Part shown: one piece after another, positions 25,570-35,019 of the stretch
Numbering within the stretch: the stretch's first letter is position 1
How the letters are laid out: each line of letters begins with the position of its first letter
NCBI RefSeq assembly: GCF_900094555.1
Contig: NZ_FMAC01000006.1
Coordinates: 1-64,000, forward strand
From: Martinezella hainanensis
Lineage (GTDB): Bacteria > Pseudomonadota > Alphaproteobacteria > Rhizobiales > Rhizobiaceae
DNA length: 64,000 bases
Direction: 5' to 3'
The notes under the pieces: model-generated
The model's input: only the letters and a program-made list of their open reading frames with translations
Told to the model about the DNA's origin: nothing
The model's database searches: none
Made by a program: the position numbers and the translations under genes

Positions 25570-26958
25570 TCAGATGTGCAGGGCATGGCCGAGTGCCTTC
25601 AACGCGGCCTCTTGCAGGCTTTCGCTGCGGGTCGGATGGGCGTGAATGGTGCCAGCAATGTCTTCCAGCCGGGCGCCCATCTCAAGCGCCAGCGAGAACG
25701 CGCTTGACAGTTCCGAGACACCGGCACCGACTGCCTGCAGACCAAGGACCAGATTCGAGTCCGCACGCGCCACCGCCCGCACGAAGCCGTCTTCCGACTG
25801 GGTCGTCATCGCGCGGCCGTTGGCACTGAACGGAAAGAGACCGACGCGGATTTCGTAACCTTGGACCCTTGCCTCCTCAGGCGACAGTCCCGCGGTAACA
25901 ATCTCCGGATCCGTAAAGCAGACAGCCGGGATCGCGCGCTTGTCCCAGACCCGCTTGCGGCCGGCAACGATCTCCGCGACCATCTCACCCTGCGCCATGG
26001 CGCGATGGGCAAGCATCGGCTCGCCGGTAACGTCGCCGATCGCATAGACGCCGCGCATGGACGTGCGGCAGTGCTCGTCGATCCGGATGAAACGGCCGGC
26101 ACGATCGAGATCGAGCTCTTCGAGACCCCAACCTTCTGTGCGCGGCTTGCGCCCGACGGTGACGAGAACCTTGTCTGCAGCGATCCGCTCCTCCTCTCCG
26201 GCAGCGGTCTCGATCAGCAGCGCCTCTCCCGAATAGGCCTTCGCCTTTGCCCCCGTCAGCACATGCACGCCAAGCTCACTAAGGCGCTTGGCAACCGGTT
26301 TGACGAGTTCGGCATCATACTGCGGCAGGATCTGCGCCATCGCCTCGACCACCGTGACCTTCGCACCCATCTTGGCGAAGGCGGTACCGAGTTCCAGGCC
26401 GATATAACCGCCGCCAACGACGGCGAGCGTGCTGGGGACACTCGGAAGCGACAGCGCTTCCGTGGACGAGAGGATCGCTCCGCCGAAGGGCAGCGACGGC
26501 AACTCCACGGGTTCGGAGCCTGTCGCAATGACAACCACTTCGGCGCGGATGATCTGGGTTCCGGTCTCGGTCTCGACCTCGACGGTCTTGCCGTCACGGA
26601 ATTTAGCCTGTCCGTGCACGATCTTGACCTTGGCCCTGCGCAAGAGACCGAGCACGCCGCTGTTCAACCGGCCGACGATGCCGTCCTTCCAGCGCATGGT
26701 CTGGGCGAGATCAAGCTTGGGTGCCTCGACCGTAATGCCGAGCGCATTGGGGCTGGTCATGTGGCTGACCTTTTCGAACTCCTCGGCCGCATGGATCAGC
26801 GCCTTGGAGGGAATGCAGCCGATGTTCAGGCAGGTGCCGCCAGCCTTGGTAGATTCGACGATCACCGTATCGACACCGAGCTGACCGCCGCGAATGGCGC
26901 AGATATAGCCGCCGGGGCCGGCACCGATGACGAGGAGCTTGCAGACGATTTCTTTCAT
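25570..26958 (-). CDS. lpdV: Dihydrolipoyl dehydrogenase (E3) of the branched-chain keto-acid complex
   Basis: The 462-residue flavoprotein has FAD motif GAGPGGYICAIRGGQLG, the redox disulfide in GGTCLNIGCIPSK (C43 and C48 approximately), NAD motif VGGGYIGLELG, a second FAD motif YAIGDVTGEPMLAH and the C-terminal catalytic HAHPT. It reoxidises the dihydrolipoyl group of E2 and makes NADH. It is the last gene of the seven-gene operon, four bases after E2, so it is dedicated to this complex. Confidence 0.92.
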   Translation of the reverse strand: MKEIVCKLLVIGAGPGGYICAIRGGQLGVDTVIVESTKAGGTCLNIGCIPSKALIHAAEEFEKVSHMTSPNALGITVEAPKLDLAQTMRWKDGIVGRLNSGVLGLLRRAKVKIVHGQAKFRDGKTVEVETETGTQIIRAEVVVIATGSEPVELPSLPFGGAILSSTEALSLPSVPSTLAVVGGGYIGLELGTAFAKMGAKVTVVEAMAQILPQYDAELVKPVAKRLSELGVHVLTGAKAKAYSGEALLIETAAGEEERIAADKVLVTVGRKPRTEGWGLEELDLDRAGRFIRIDEHCRTSMRGVYAIGDVTGEPMLAHRAMAQGEMVAEIVAGRKRVWDKRAIPAVCFTDPEIVTAGLSPEEARVQGYEIRVGLFPFSANGRAMTTQSEDGFVRAVARADSNLVLGLQAVGAGVSELSSAFSLALEMGARLEDIAGTIHAHPTRSESLQEAALKALGHALHI

Positions 26959-26962
26959 GTCA

Positions 26963-28267
26963 TCAACCTTCGATGAAGATCAGTGCGGGGGTTTCCAGCA
27001 GCGCCTTGATCCGCTGCACGAAGACTGCCGCATCCCAGCCGTCGACGATCCGATGATCGAAGCTCGACGAGAGGTTCATGATCTTGCGCGGGATGAACTG
27101 GGTGCCATCCCAGACAGGTCGGGTCATGATCTTGTTGACGCCGACGATCGCCACTTCCGGATGGTTGATAATCGGCGTCGTGACGATGCCGCCAAGCGCG
27201 CCGAGCGAGCTGATGGTGATCGTGGAGCCGGAAAGCTCCTCGCGTGCCGCGGTACCGTTGCGGGCGGCCTCCGCGAGGCGGGCCAGTTCGGCCGCAACAT
27301 CCCAGATCGACCTTGCTTCGGCGTGGCGGACAACTGGCACGGTGAGGCCAGATGGCGTCTGCGTGGCGATGCCGATATGGACGGCGCCATAGCGGGTGAC
27401 AACGCCGGCATCGTCGTCAAAGGTGGCATTGACACCAGGCTGTTCGCCAATCGTCTTGACCAACGCCCGCATCAGGAACGGCAAGATCGTCAGCTTCGGC
27501 TGGTCAGGCTTGCGCCCGGCGTTCATCGTCCCGCGCAGATCCTCGAGGTCTGTGACATCAACCTCCTCCACATAGGTGATGTGGGGGATGCGCGAGCTCG
27601 CGAGACGCATCTTCTCGGCGATGCGACGGCGCAGGCCAGTGACCTTGATCTCTTCGATGTCTGTCTTGCGGGCAAGCCCAGGTGCGACAACGGCGACGGG
27701 CTGGGCACCCCGCGCAATGAACTGATCGAGGTCTTCATGCGTGATGCGACCAGCCGGGCCTTTACCGATCACCTGGCGCAGATCGACGCCGGCCTCCTGA
27801 GCCCGCAAACGCACGGCAGGCGAAGCCAGCGGCCGCTCTGCCGGCTCGCGAGCGGCGAGACGCTCCGCGATTTTTTCCGGCTGAATGACCTTGGTCTCGG
27901 TAGCCGGCCTGGCCGGAGGCGGCGCGGCCGGCTTAGCCTCTACAGGCTTCTCTTTCGCGAGCTCGACCTTCGCAGGCGGCTCACTCGTAGCGGAGGAAGC
28001 CACGTCGGCTTCACTCCCACGATCCCCGGCGACTTGGATACGCAGCAACGGCGCCTTGACAGCGACCGTATCGCCAACATCGGCGCCAAGCCAGAGCACG
28101 ACACCTTCGACCGGAGAGGGAATTTCCACCGTCGCCTTGTCAGTCATCACAGCAGCGAGAATCATGTCCTCGCGCACCGGGTCCCCCGGCTTGACATGCC
28201 ATTCAACCAGCTCTGCCTCGGCCACGCCTTCGCCCACATCGGGCATCTTGATGACAAACTCGCCCAT
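26963..28267 (-). CDS. bkdB: Branched-chain keto-acid dehydrogenase E2 (lipoamide acyltransferase)
   Basis: ATG 28267 is preceded by GGAGGGCTGAGG, giving 434 residues. A lipoyl domain lies at 1-78 with the lipoylated Lys in MTDKATVEIPSP. A Pro/Ala/Glu-rich linker follows, then a peripheral-subunit-binding domain (ASPAVRLRAQEAGVDLRQV) and the catalytic acyltransferase domain with the active-site motif SFDHRIVDGWDA near the end. It transfers the branched acyl group to CoA. Confidence 0.92.
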   Translation of the reverse strand: MGEFVIKMPDVGEGVAEAELVEWHVKPGDPVREDMILAAVMTDKATVEIPSPVEGVVLWLGADVGDTVAVKAPLLRIQVAGDRGSEADVASSATSEPPAKVELAKEKPVEAKPAAPPPARPATETKVIQPEKIAERLAAREPAERPLASPAVRLRAQEAGVDLRQVIGKGPAGRITHEDLDQFIARGAQPVAVVAPGLARKTDIEEIKVTGLRRRIAEKMRLASSRIPHITYVEEVDVTDLEDLRGTMNAGRKPDQPKLTILPFLMRALVKTIGEQPGVNATFDDDAGVVTRYGAVHIGIATQTPSGLTVPVVRHAEARSIWDVAAELARLAEAARNGTAAREELSGSTITISSLGALGGIVTTPIINHPEVAIVGVNKIMTRPVWDGTQFIPRKIMNLSSSFDHRIVDGWDAAVFVQRIKALLETPALIFIEG

Positions 28268-28269
28268 CC

Positions 28270-29283
28270 TCAGCCCTCCATCACTTCTTTCAGTGCCCGG
28301 CCGACGCGGGCGGGACCGGGAAAGTAGTCCCATTCCTGCGCATGCGGATAAGGCGTGTCCCAGCCGGTCACGCGCACGATCGGCGCCTCGAGACTGTAGA
28401 AGCAGTATTCCTGAACCAGCGAAACGATTTCGCCGCCAAAGCCGGAGGTGAGCGTCGCCTCATGCACGACGACGCAGCGGCCGGTCTTCTTCACCGACTG
28501 GACGATCGTATCGAGGTCGAGCGGCAAGAGGCTACGCAGGTCGATTACCTCGGCGTCGATCCCCGTCTCTTCCGCCGCGGCGAGCGCCACATGCACCATC
28601 GTGCCATAGGCCACGACCGTGACCGCACTGCCGGACCGGCGGATTTCCGCCTTGCCGATCGGGATCGTGTAATGCCCTTCCGGAACCTCGCCGAGATCGT
28701 GCTTCGACCACGGGGTAACAGGCCGTTCGTGGTGGCCGTCGAAGGGTCCGTTATAGAGGCGCTTGGGTTCGAGGAACATCACCGGGTCGGGGTCTTCGAT
28801 CGCCGCGATCAACAGGCCCTTGGCGTCGTAGGGATTGGAAGGCACGATGACCTTAAGGCCGCAGACATGAGTGAAGAGTGCTTCCGGGCTCTGGCTGTGC
28901 GTCTGGCCGCCAAAGATGCCGCCGCCCGTCGGCATGCGCACCACGATCGGGCAGGTGAAATCGCCGTTGGAGCGGTAGCGGATACGCGCGGCCTCCTGGG
29001 TGATCTGATCGTAGGCGGGGTACATGTAATCGGCGAACTGGATTTCCACGCAAGGTTTGAGGCCGTAAGCCGCCATGCCGATTGCGGTGCCGAGGATGCC
29101 GGATTCGTTGATCGGCGCATCGAAGCAGCGGGTCTTGCCATACTTGGCCTGGAGCCCCTGCGTGGCGCGGAAAACACCGCCGAAATAGCCGACGTCCTCG
29201 CCGAAAACGACGACATCGTCGTCACGCCCCATCGAGACGTCCATGGCGCTGCGCACGGCCTCGATCATTGTCATTCTTGCCAT
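28270..29283 (-). CDS. bkdA2: Branched-chain keto-acid dehydrogenase E1 beta subunit
   Basis: ATG 29283 gives 337 residues (MARMTMIEAVRSAMD). Transketolase-like beta-subunit features include VVVFGEDVGYFGGVF with the Glu that activates the thiazolium of TPP, FDAPINESGILGTAIG, QFADYMYPAYDQI and VVHEATLTSGFGGEI. It forms the E1 alpha2-beta2 decarboxylase with the preceding gene, whose stop is one base away. Confidence 0.93.
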   Translation of the reverse strand: MARMTMIEAVRSAMDVSMGRDDDVVVFGEDVGYFGGVFRATQGLQAKYGKTRCFDAPINESGILGTAIGMAAYGLKPCVEIQFADYMYPAYDQITQEAARIRYRSNGDFTCPIVVRMPTGGGIFGGQTHSQSPEALFTHVCGLKVIVPSNPYDAKGLLIAAIEDPDPVMFLEPKRLYNGPFDGHHERPVTPWSKHDLGEVPEGHYTIPIGKAEIRRSGSAVTVVAYGTMVHVALAAAEETGIDAEVIDLRSLLPLDLDTIVQSVKKTGRCVVVHEATLTSGFGGEIVSLVQEYCFYSLEAPIVRVTGWDTPYPHAQEWDYFPGPARVGRALKEVMEG

Positions 29284-29284
29284 G

Positions 29285-30517
29285 TCAGTACCCTGCCTTC
29301 TGCCGCTGGCGGCGGATATGGGGGGGCATTTCCGCGTAGACGCCTTCGAAAATGTCGCGCACGGACGGCTTGCCGCCGGCATGGAGCGTACCGTGGCTCT
29401 CGGCCTGCTTCTGCGCCTCGATGACCTCGTCGAGAATTTCGGCCTCGGCCTGGGCGTGGCGTTCCTCCGACCAGACACCGCGCACGATCAGATGCTTCTT
29501 CAGCCGCAGCACCGGATCACCGAGCGGCCAGGCCTCGGATTCGGTTTTCGGACGGTACGCGCTCGGATCATCGGAGGTGGAATGAGCACCGACGCGGTAG
29601 GTGACATATTCGATCAGGGTCGGCCCGAGATTGCGCCGGGCACGCTCGGCCGCCCATTTGGCGACGGCGTAGACGGCCAGATAGTCGTTGCCGTCGACGC
29701 GCAGCGCCGGGATACCAAAGCCGAGGCCGCGGGCCGCAAAGGTGCCGGAGCCGCCGCGGGCAATGCCTTGGAAGGTTGAGATGGCCCACTGGTTGTTGAC
29801 GATGTTGAGGATGACGGGCGCCTTGTAGGTGGAGGCGAAGACCAGCGCGGAATGGAAATCGGATTCGGCAGTCGAGCCGTCGCCGATCCAGGCGGCAGCG
29901 ATCTTGTTGTCGTTCTTGATCGCCGAGGCCATCGCCCAGCCGACGGCCTGCACATATTGGGTGGCAAGATTGCCGGAGATCGTGAAGAAGCCATGCTCCT
30001 TCGACGAATACATGATTGGCAGCTGCCGGCCGCGCAAAGGGTCCGCCTCATTCGAGTAGATCTGGTTCATCATCTCGACCATCGGATAGTCGTCGGCAAT
30101 CAGAAGCCCCGCCTGGCGGTAGGTCGGGAAATTCATGTCTCCCTTGTTCAACGCCTTGCGGAAGGCGGAGCTGACCGCCTCCTCGCCGAGATGCTGCATG
30201 TAGAAGGAGGTCTTTCCCTGCCGCTGCGCCATCAGCATGCGGGCGTCGAAGGCCCTGAGCTTCATCATGTTGCGCAGGCCCGTCAGCAACTCCTCATCCG
30301 ACAGCAGCCCAGCCCATGGACCGACCGCCTCGCCGTCGCGATTGAGAACGCGGATAATGGAATAGGCGAGATCGCGGATCTCTTCCGGCGCCACGTCGAC
30401 CACCGGCTTTGGTACGGCACCGGCTTTGGCGATCTTGACGTTGGAGAAATCCGGCTGGCCGCCGGGCCGGACCGCCGGCTCTGGCACGTGCAGGCTCAGA
30501 TTTGGAACCTCGTTCAT
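29285..30517 (-). CDS. bkdA1: Branched-chain keto-acid dehydrogenase E1 alpha subunit
   Basis: The 410-residue TPP-binding subunit has IGDGSTAESDFHSALVFAS followed by NNQWAIST, the GDG(X)nN cofactor motif, and the phosphorylation-loop-like segment YRVGAHSTSDDPSAYR. KTSFYMQHLGEEAV and FPTYRQAGLLI are typical of the 2-oxoisovalerate family and not of pyruvate dehydrogenase. AAGGGAGG precedes the ATG. The enzyme decarboxylates the keto acids of Ile, Val and Leu. Confidence 0.93.
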   Translation of the reverse strand: MNEVPNLSLHVPEPAVRPGGQPDFSNVKIAKAGAVPKPVVDVAPEEIRDLAYSIIRVLNRDGEAVGPWAGLLSDEELLTGLRNMMKLRAFDARMLMAQRQGKTSFYMQHLGEEAVSSAFRKALNKGDMNFPTYRQAGLLIADDYPMVEMMNQIYSNEADPLRGRQLPIMYSSKEHGFFTISGNLATQYVQAVGWAMASAIKNDNKIAAAWIGDGSTAESDFHSALVFASTYKAPVILNIVNNQWAISTFQGIARGGSGTFAARGLGFGIPALRVDGNDYLAVYAVAKWAAERARRNLGPTLIEYVTYRVGAHSTSDDPSAYRPKTESEAWPLGDPVLRLKKHLIVRGVWSEERHAQAEAEILDEVIEAQKQAESHGTLHAGGKPSVRDIFEGVYAEMPPHIRRQRQKAGY

Positions 30518-30599
30518 GTCCTGTGATACCTCCCTTGTCGACCGCCCCGCCCGTTGCTCCCCACGGCGGGCACAGCCGCAAACATTCTAGGAAAACATA

Positions 30600-31727
30600 C
30601 TATAAGTTGCGCGCGATAACGATGCGCTGAACATCGCTCGTTCCCTCATAAATCTGACAGATGCGAACATCGCGATAGATGCGCTCGACCGGATAATCCG
30701 CCATGTATCCGTAGCCGCCATGGATCTGGATCGCATCGGAGCAGACCTTTTCGGCCATCTCCGAGGCGAACAGCTTGGCCATCGAGGCTTCGGTGAGGCA
30801 GGGTTGCCCCTCCTCCTTCAACTGCGCTGCGTGCAGCACCATCTGGCGGGCCACCTCGATCTGCGTCGCCATGTCGGCAAGCCGGAAAGCCACCGCCTGA
30901 TGATCGATGATCGGCGAGCCGAAAGCGGTGCGCTCGCGGGCATAATCACGCGCCGCCTCGAAAGCCGCGCGCGCCATGCCCACGGATTGCGATGCGATGC
31001 CAATGCGCCCACCCTCGAGGTTCGACAGGGCTATCCTGTAGCCGTCGCCCTCCGCACCGAGCCGATTTTCGGCAGGGATGCGCATGCCGGTAAAGGCGAT
31101 CTGGCATGTATCGGACGAATGCAGGCCCAGCTTGTGTTCGACGCGCACGACTTCATAGCCAGGCGTATCGGTCGGCACGATGAAGGCGGAAATGCCCTTC
31201 TTGCCGGCATCGGGATCGGTAACGGCGAAGACGATGATGACATTGCCGTTCTTGCCAGAGGTAATGAACTGCTTTGCGCCATCGATGACATAGTGGTCGC
31301 CGTCGCGGCGGGCGCGTGTCTTCAGGTTCGAGGCGTCGGAGCCAGCCTGTGGCTCGGTCAGGGCAAAGCCGCCGATCCATTCGCCGCTTGCCAGCTTCGG
31401 CAGGAAACGCTGCTTTTGCTTCTCCGTGCCGTATTTCAGGATCGGCACGCAGCCGACGGAGCTGTGCACACTCATGATGGTGGAGCAAGGACCGTCTCCG
31501 GCGGCGATCTCCTCGAGCGCCACGGCATAGGCGATCACACCCGTCTCCGAGCCGCCATAGGCTTCAGGCACAAGCATGCCGAGGAAACCAAGCTCGCCCA
31601 TTTCCTTCAGCTCCTCGCGAGGAAAGCGACTTTTCTCGTCGCGCTCGGCAGCACCCGGTGCCAGCCTTTCTCGGCCGAAATCGCGCGCCATGTCGCGGAT
31701 CTGGATCTGGTCTTCTGTCAGGATCAT
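30600..31727 (-). CDS. Acyl-CoA dehydrogenase (short/branched-chain type)
   Basis: The 375-residue flavoprotein has FALTEPQAGSDASNLKTRA (FAD loop), the mid-domain KQFITSGKNGNVIIVFAVT, QIHGGYGYMADYPVERIYRD, and the catalytic-base region ICQIYEGTSDVQRIVIAR with Glu in YEGTS. It oxidises an acyl-CoA to the enoyl-CoA and passes electrons to ETF. The position between keto-acid dehydrogenase and thiolase genes suggests 2-methylbutyryl-CoA or isobutyryl-CoA as substrate. Confidence 0.9.
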   Translation of the reverse strand: MILTEDQIQIRDMARDFGRERLAPGAAERDEKSRFPREELKEMGELGFLGMLVPEAYGGSETGVIAYAVALEEIAAGDGPCSTIMSVHSSVGCVPILKYGTEKQKQRFLPKLASGEWIGGFALTEPQAGSDASNLKTRARRDGDHYVIDGAKQFITSGKNGNVIIVFAVTDPDAGKKGISAFIVPTDTPGYEVVRVEHKLGLHSSDTCQIAFTGMRIPAENRLGAEGDGYRIALSNLEGGRIGIASQSVGMARAAFEAARDYARERTAFGSPIIDHQAVAFRLADMATQIEVARQMVLHAAQLKEEGQPCLTEASMAKLFASEMAEKVCSDAIQIHGGYGYMADYPVERIYRDVRICQIYEGTSDVQRIVIARNL

Positions 31728-31751
31728 CTCCGGTCTCCTCCTCGAAACCGT

Positions 31752-32939
31752 TCAGTTCAGTTCGACGGCCATCGCGGTTGCTTCGCCGCCGCCGATGCAG
31801 AGTGTCGCCATGCCGCGTTTCATGCCGTAGCGCTTCAGCGCCGAAAGTAGCGTGACGAGCACGCGCGCACCGGATGCACCGATCGGATGGCCGAGCGCGC
31901 AGGCGCCGCCGTGAACATTGACCTTGTCATGCGGCAAGTCGAGATCGCGCATCGCCGCCATGGCGACGACGGCAAAGGCCTCGTTGACCTCGAACAGGTC
32001 GACATCCCTGAGGTTCCAGCCAGTGCGTTCACCAAGCTTGCGCAACGCGCCGATCGGCGCGGTCGCGAAAAGGTTGGGTGCCTGCGAATGCGTGGCATGG
32101 CCGACGATGGTTGCGATTGTAGCGATACCCTCGTGTTCCGCCTGGGAGCGTCGCATCAGCACCAATGCCGCCGCGCCATCCGATATGGAGGAGGCGTTCG
32201 CCGCCGTCACCGTGCCGTTTTCGCGGAAGGCGGGTTTGAGCGTCGAAATCTTTTCCGGCTTCGCCTTGCCCGGCTGCTCATCGCAGCTGACGATGAGCTC
32301 GGATCGCCCTGCCTTCACCGTGACGGGGATGATCTCGGCATCGAATGCGCCCTCTTCAATTGCATTTCGGGCACGGGTCAGAGATGTGACCGCGTAGTCG
32401 TCCTGTGCCGCGCGGGTGAACTGGTAGGCTTCGGCACAATCCTCGGCGAAGGTGCCCATGAGGCGACCCTTGTCATAGGCATCTTCCAACCCATCCAGAA
32501 ACATATGGTCGATGACGCGGCCATGCCCGAGCCGGTAGCCGCTGCGCGCCCGGTCGAGCAGGTAAGGCGCATTCGTCATGCTCTCCATGCCCCCGGCAAC
32601 CGCGACCGATGCGCTGCCGGCCGCGATCAGATCATGCGCCAGCATGACGGCCTTCATTCCGGAGCCGCACATCTTGTTGACGGTGGTCGCCCCTGCGGCA
32701 AATGGCAGGCCAGCCCCGATTGCTGCTTGTCTCGCCGGCGCCTGACCCTGTCCCGCTGGCAGAACGCAACCGAAAACTGTTTCCTCCACGGCCTCCGGGC
32801 TGATACCGCTTCGATCAAGCGCAGCACGGATAGCGGCGGCACCGAGCTCCGGCGCAGTGGCATCTTTAAGATCGCCCTGGAAGCCACCCATTGGCGTACG
32901 GGCTGAACCAACGATGACGATTGGATCTTCTCGCGTCAT
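31752..32939 (-). CDS. Thiolase (acetyl-CoA C-acyltransferase)
   Basis: The 395-residue thiolase has nucleophile Cys91 in NKMCGSGMKA, EVNEAFA, the His-containing GACALGHPIGASGARV and the C-terminal base Cys in CIGGGEATA. It would cleave 2-methylacetoacetyl-CoA to propionyl-CoA and acetyl-CoA in this context. It is 24 bases upstream of the acyl-CoA dehydrogenase gene. Confidence 0.92.
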   Translation of the reverse strand: MTREDPIVIVGSARTPMGGFQGDLKDATAPELGAAAIRAALDRSGISPEAVEETVFGCVLPAGQGQAPARQAAIGAGLPFAAGATTVNKMCGSGMKAVMLAHDLIAAGSASVAVAGGMESMTNAPYLLDRARSGYRLGHGRVIDHMFLDGLEDAYDKGRLMGTFAEDCAEAYQFTRAAQDDYAVTSLTRARNAIEEGAFDAEIIPVTVKAGRSELIVSCDEQPGKAKPEKISTLKPAFRENGTVTAANASSISDGAAALVLMRRSQAEHEGIATIATIVGHATHSQAPNLFATAPIGALRKLGERTGWNLRDVDLFEVNEAFAVVAMAAMRDLDLPHDKVNVHGGACALGHPIGASGARVLVTLLSALKRYGMKRGMATLCIGGGEATAMAVELN

Positions 32940-32966
32940 ATCAAAACCTCCCGTGCCGAGCTTGCC

Positions 32967-33734
32967 TCAGTGTGGCGCCATGCGCAAAGCACCATCGAGG
33001 CGGATGACTTCGCCATTCAACATAGTGTTCTCACAGATGTGGCGTACCAGTGCGGCAAATTCCACCGGCCTTCCGAAGCGCGGTGGAAAGGGTACGCTCT
33101 TGCTGAGTGAATCCTGTACTTCCTGCGGCATGCCGGCCATCATCGGCGTCTCGAAAATACCCGGCGCGATGGTGACGACGCGAATGCCGCTGCGGGCCAA
33201 TTCCCGGGCGATCGGCAGTGTCATGGCGGCGACGCCACCCTTGGAGGCCGCATAGGCCGCCTGACCGACCTGCCCATCGAAAGCAGCAATCGAGGCCGTA
33301 TTGATGATGACGCCACGCTCGCCCTCCGCGTCAGGTTCTCCCTTGACGATTGCCGCGACAGCGAGCCGGATCATGTTGAACGTGCCGATAAGATTGATGC
33401 CGATTGCGCGGGCAAAGCTGTCGAGCCGGTGCGGGCCATTGCGACCGATCACTTTTTCGCCGGGCGCGACGCCGGCGCAATTGACCAGGCCGTGCAGATG
33501 ACCGAAGCGTTCCAGCGCCGTGTCGATCGCGGCTTGAGCGTCCTTCTCCTGCGTGACGTCAGTCCTGATAAAGGTTGCGCGCGCCCCAAGTTCGCCGACA
33601 ATGCCGGCACCAGCATCGTCATTGACATCGGCAATGACCACGTTCGCGCCTTCACCCGTCAGCATTCGCGCAACTGCCGCCCCAAGGCCCGAGCCACCAC
33701 CGGTAACGACGAAGGTTTTTCCCTGGATCAACAT
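32967..33734 (-). CDS. Short-chain 3-hydroxyacyl-CoA dehydrogenase (HSD17B10 type)
   Basis: The 255-residue SDR has NAD motif TGGGSGLGAAVA with Asp in IADVND selecting NAD, VNCAGVAPG, catalytic Ser in NTASIAAFDGQ and YAASK. The loop EKVIGRNGPHRLDSF and the end MLNGEVIRLDGALRMAPH are characteristic of type-2 3-hydroxyacyl-CoA dehydrogenases, which oxidise 3-hydroxy-2-methylbutyryl-CoA in isoleucine breakdown. It is the first gene of the operon. Confidence 0.9.
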   Translation of the reverse strand: MLIQGKTFVVTGGGSGLGAAVARMLTGEGANVVIADVNDDAGAGIVGELGARATFIRTDVTQEKDAQAAIDTALERFGHLHGLVNCAGVAPGEKVIGRNGPHRLDSFARAIGINLIGTFNMIRLAVAAIVKGEPDAEGERGVIINTASIAAFDGQVGQAAYAASKGGVAAMTLPIARELARSGIRVVTIAPGIFETPMMAGMPQEVQDSLSKSVPFPPRFGRPVEFAALVRHICENTMLNGEVIRLDGALRMAPH

Positions 33735-33929
33735 GGTCGCTCTCCTCCAGCGCAGTCGATTTCAACCGAGGGCCTCCACGCTTCGTGCAGTCGCCCGCAG
33801 TATCGTATCCCCGGCAGAGCGCGATTCACCTTGCGCCTCGCCCAAGCTTATCGTCGCACGATATTGCATTCGATGACAAAAGCGTCTCAAATCATCGGCC
33901 AGTTTTACCATATTTCGTAGGTCCTGACG

Positions 33930-34937
33930 ATGACGGAAACCGCACGGCGGATGATATCACCTTTCTTCGTGAAAGAGGCCATCGACTGCCTTCGGCGGCA
34001 GGGGAAATCTCCCGAACGATTGCTGGCGACACTCGGCCTGTCCGCTCAGATCGACGTGCCGATCTCCGCCGAAAGCTACGGTGCGCTCTGGCTTGCGATC
34101 GCGGCCGAGATAGACGACGAGTTCTTCGGCATGGGAGGCAGACCCATGCGTCGCGGCAGCTTCACGCTGCTCTGTCATTGCGTGTTGCATGCAAGGACCC
34201 TCGACCAGGCACTGCGGCGGGCGTTGCGGTTTTTGAACATTGTGCTGGAGGACCCGAAAGGGCATATCGACGTGGTCGATGGGCTGGCGCATATTGTGCT
34301 AACCGACGGGAAGGACGCGCACTCCGCCTTTGCCTACCGGACCTACTGGATCTTGCTGCACGGCATCGCCTGCTGGCTGATCGGGCGCCGCATTCCCCTG
34401 CGAATGGTCGATTTTCGCTGCGCCGAGCCGGGGCATGGCGCCGACTACCGGCAATTTTTCGGAGCGCCCGTGCGCTTCTCGCAACCGGCGAGCAGGCTTG
34501 CCTTCGATGCCTCCCTCCTGAAACTGCCGGTGACGCGCAGCGAGCAGGCTCTGAAGCAATTTCTGCGCAATGCGCCGGCCAATATCCTCGTGCGTTACCG
34601 CTACGACGCCGGCCTTGCGGCGAGCGTGCGCAAGCGGCTCCGCCAATTGCCGCCTGCCTCATGGAAAGCATTCGATGATTTGGCCGCACAAATGCGCATG
34701 TCTCCTTCGACGCTGCGGCATCGCCTGCATGCCGAGGGCCAGAACTATGCCGCCATCAGGGATGAAATCCGCCGCGATCTTGCAATCGAGATGCTGCAAA
34801 CGACCGAGTTCGGCGTCGGGGAGATCGCGACACGCCTCGGCTTCTCCGAACCCAGCGCCTTCCATCGGGCATTCCGAAAATGGACCGCAAGAAGCCCCGC
34901 TGCATTTCGGAAGGAGATGACCGCGCGAAACCGGTGA
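33930..34937 (+). CDS. AraC-family regulator of the branched-chain operon (inferred)
   Basis: The 335-residue protein has an N-terminal Arabinose_bd-type domain (about 20-200; LCHCVLHARTLDQALRRALRFLN) and a C-terminal AraC HTH pair (about 240-330) with MSPSTLRHRLHAEGQNYAAIRDEIR and VGEIATRLGFSEPSAFHRAFRKW. It is divergent from the catabolic operon over a 195-bp gap, so it is the likely activator. Regulators of this subtype often sense acyl-type or amino-acid-derived metabolites. Confidence 0.88.
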   Translation: MTETARRMISPFFVKEAIDCLRRQGKSPERLLATLGLSAQIDVPISAESYGALWLAIAAEIDDEFFGMGGRPMRRGSFTLLCHCVLHARTLDQALRRALRFLNIVLEDPKGHIDVVDGLAHIVLTDGKDAHSAFAYRTYWILLHGIACWLIGRRIPLRMVDFRCAEPGHGADYRQFFGAPVRFSQPASRLAFDASLLKLPVTRSEQALKQFLRNAPANILVRYRYDAGLAASVRKRLRQLPPASWKAFDDLAAQMRMSPSTLRHRLHAEGQNYAAIRDEIRRDLAIEMLQTTEFGVGEIATRLGFSEPSAFHRAFRKWTARSPAAFRKEMTARNR

Positions 34938-35019
34938 CTATGCTCGATGATTCCCGTTTCCCGACGGCCTGTCATGCGAAAGGCTCCGCTGGCATCTTCC
35001 TTGTCAGTCCGTGCTCGCC

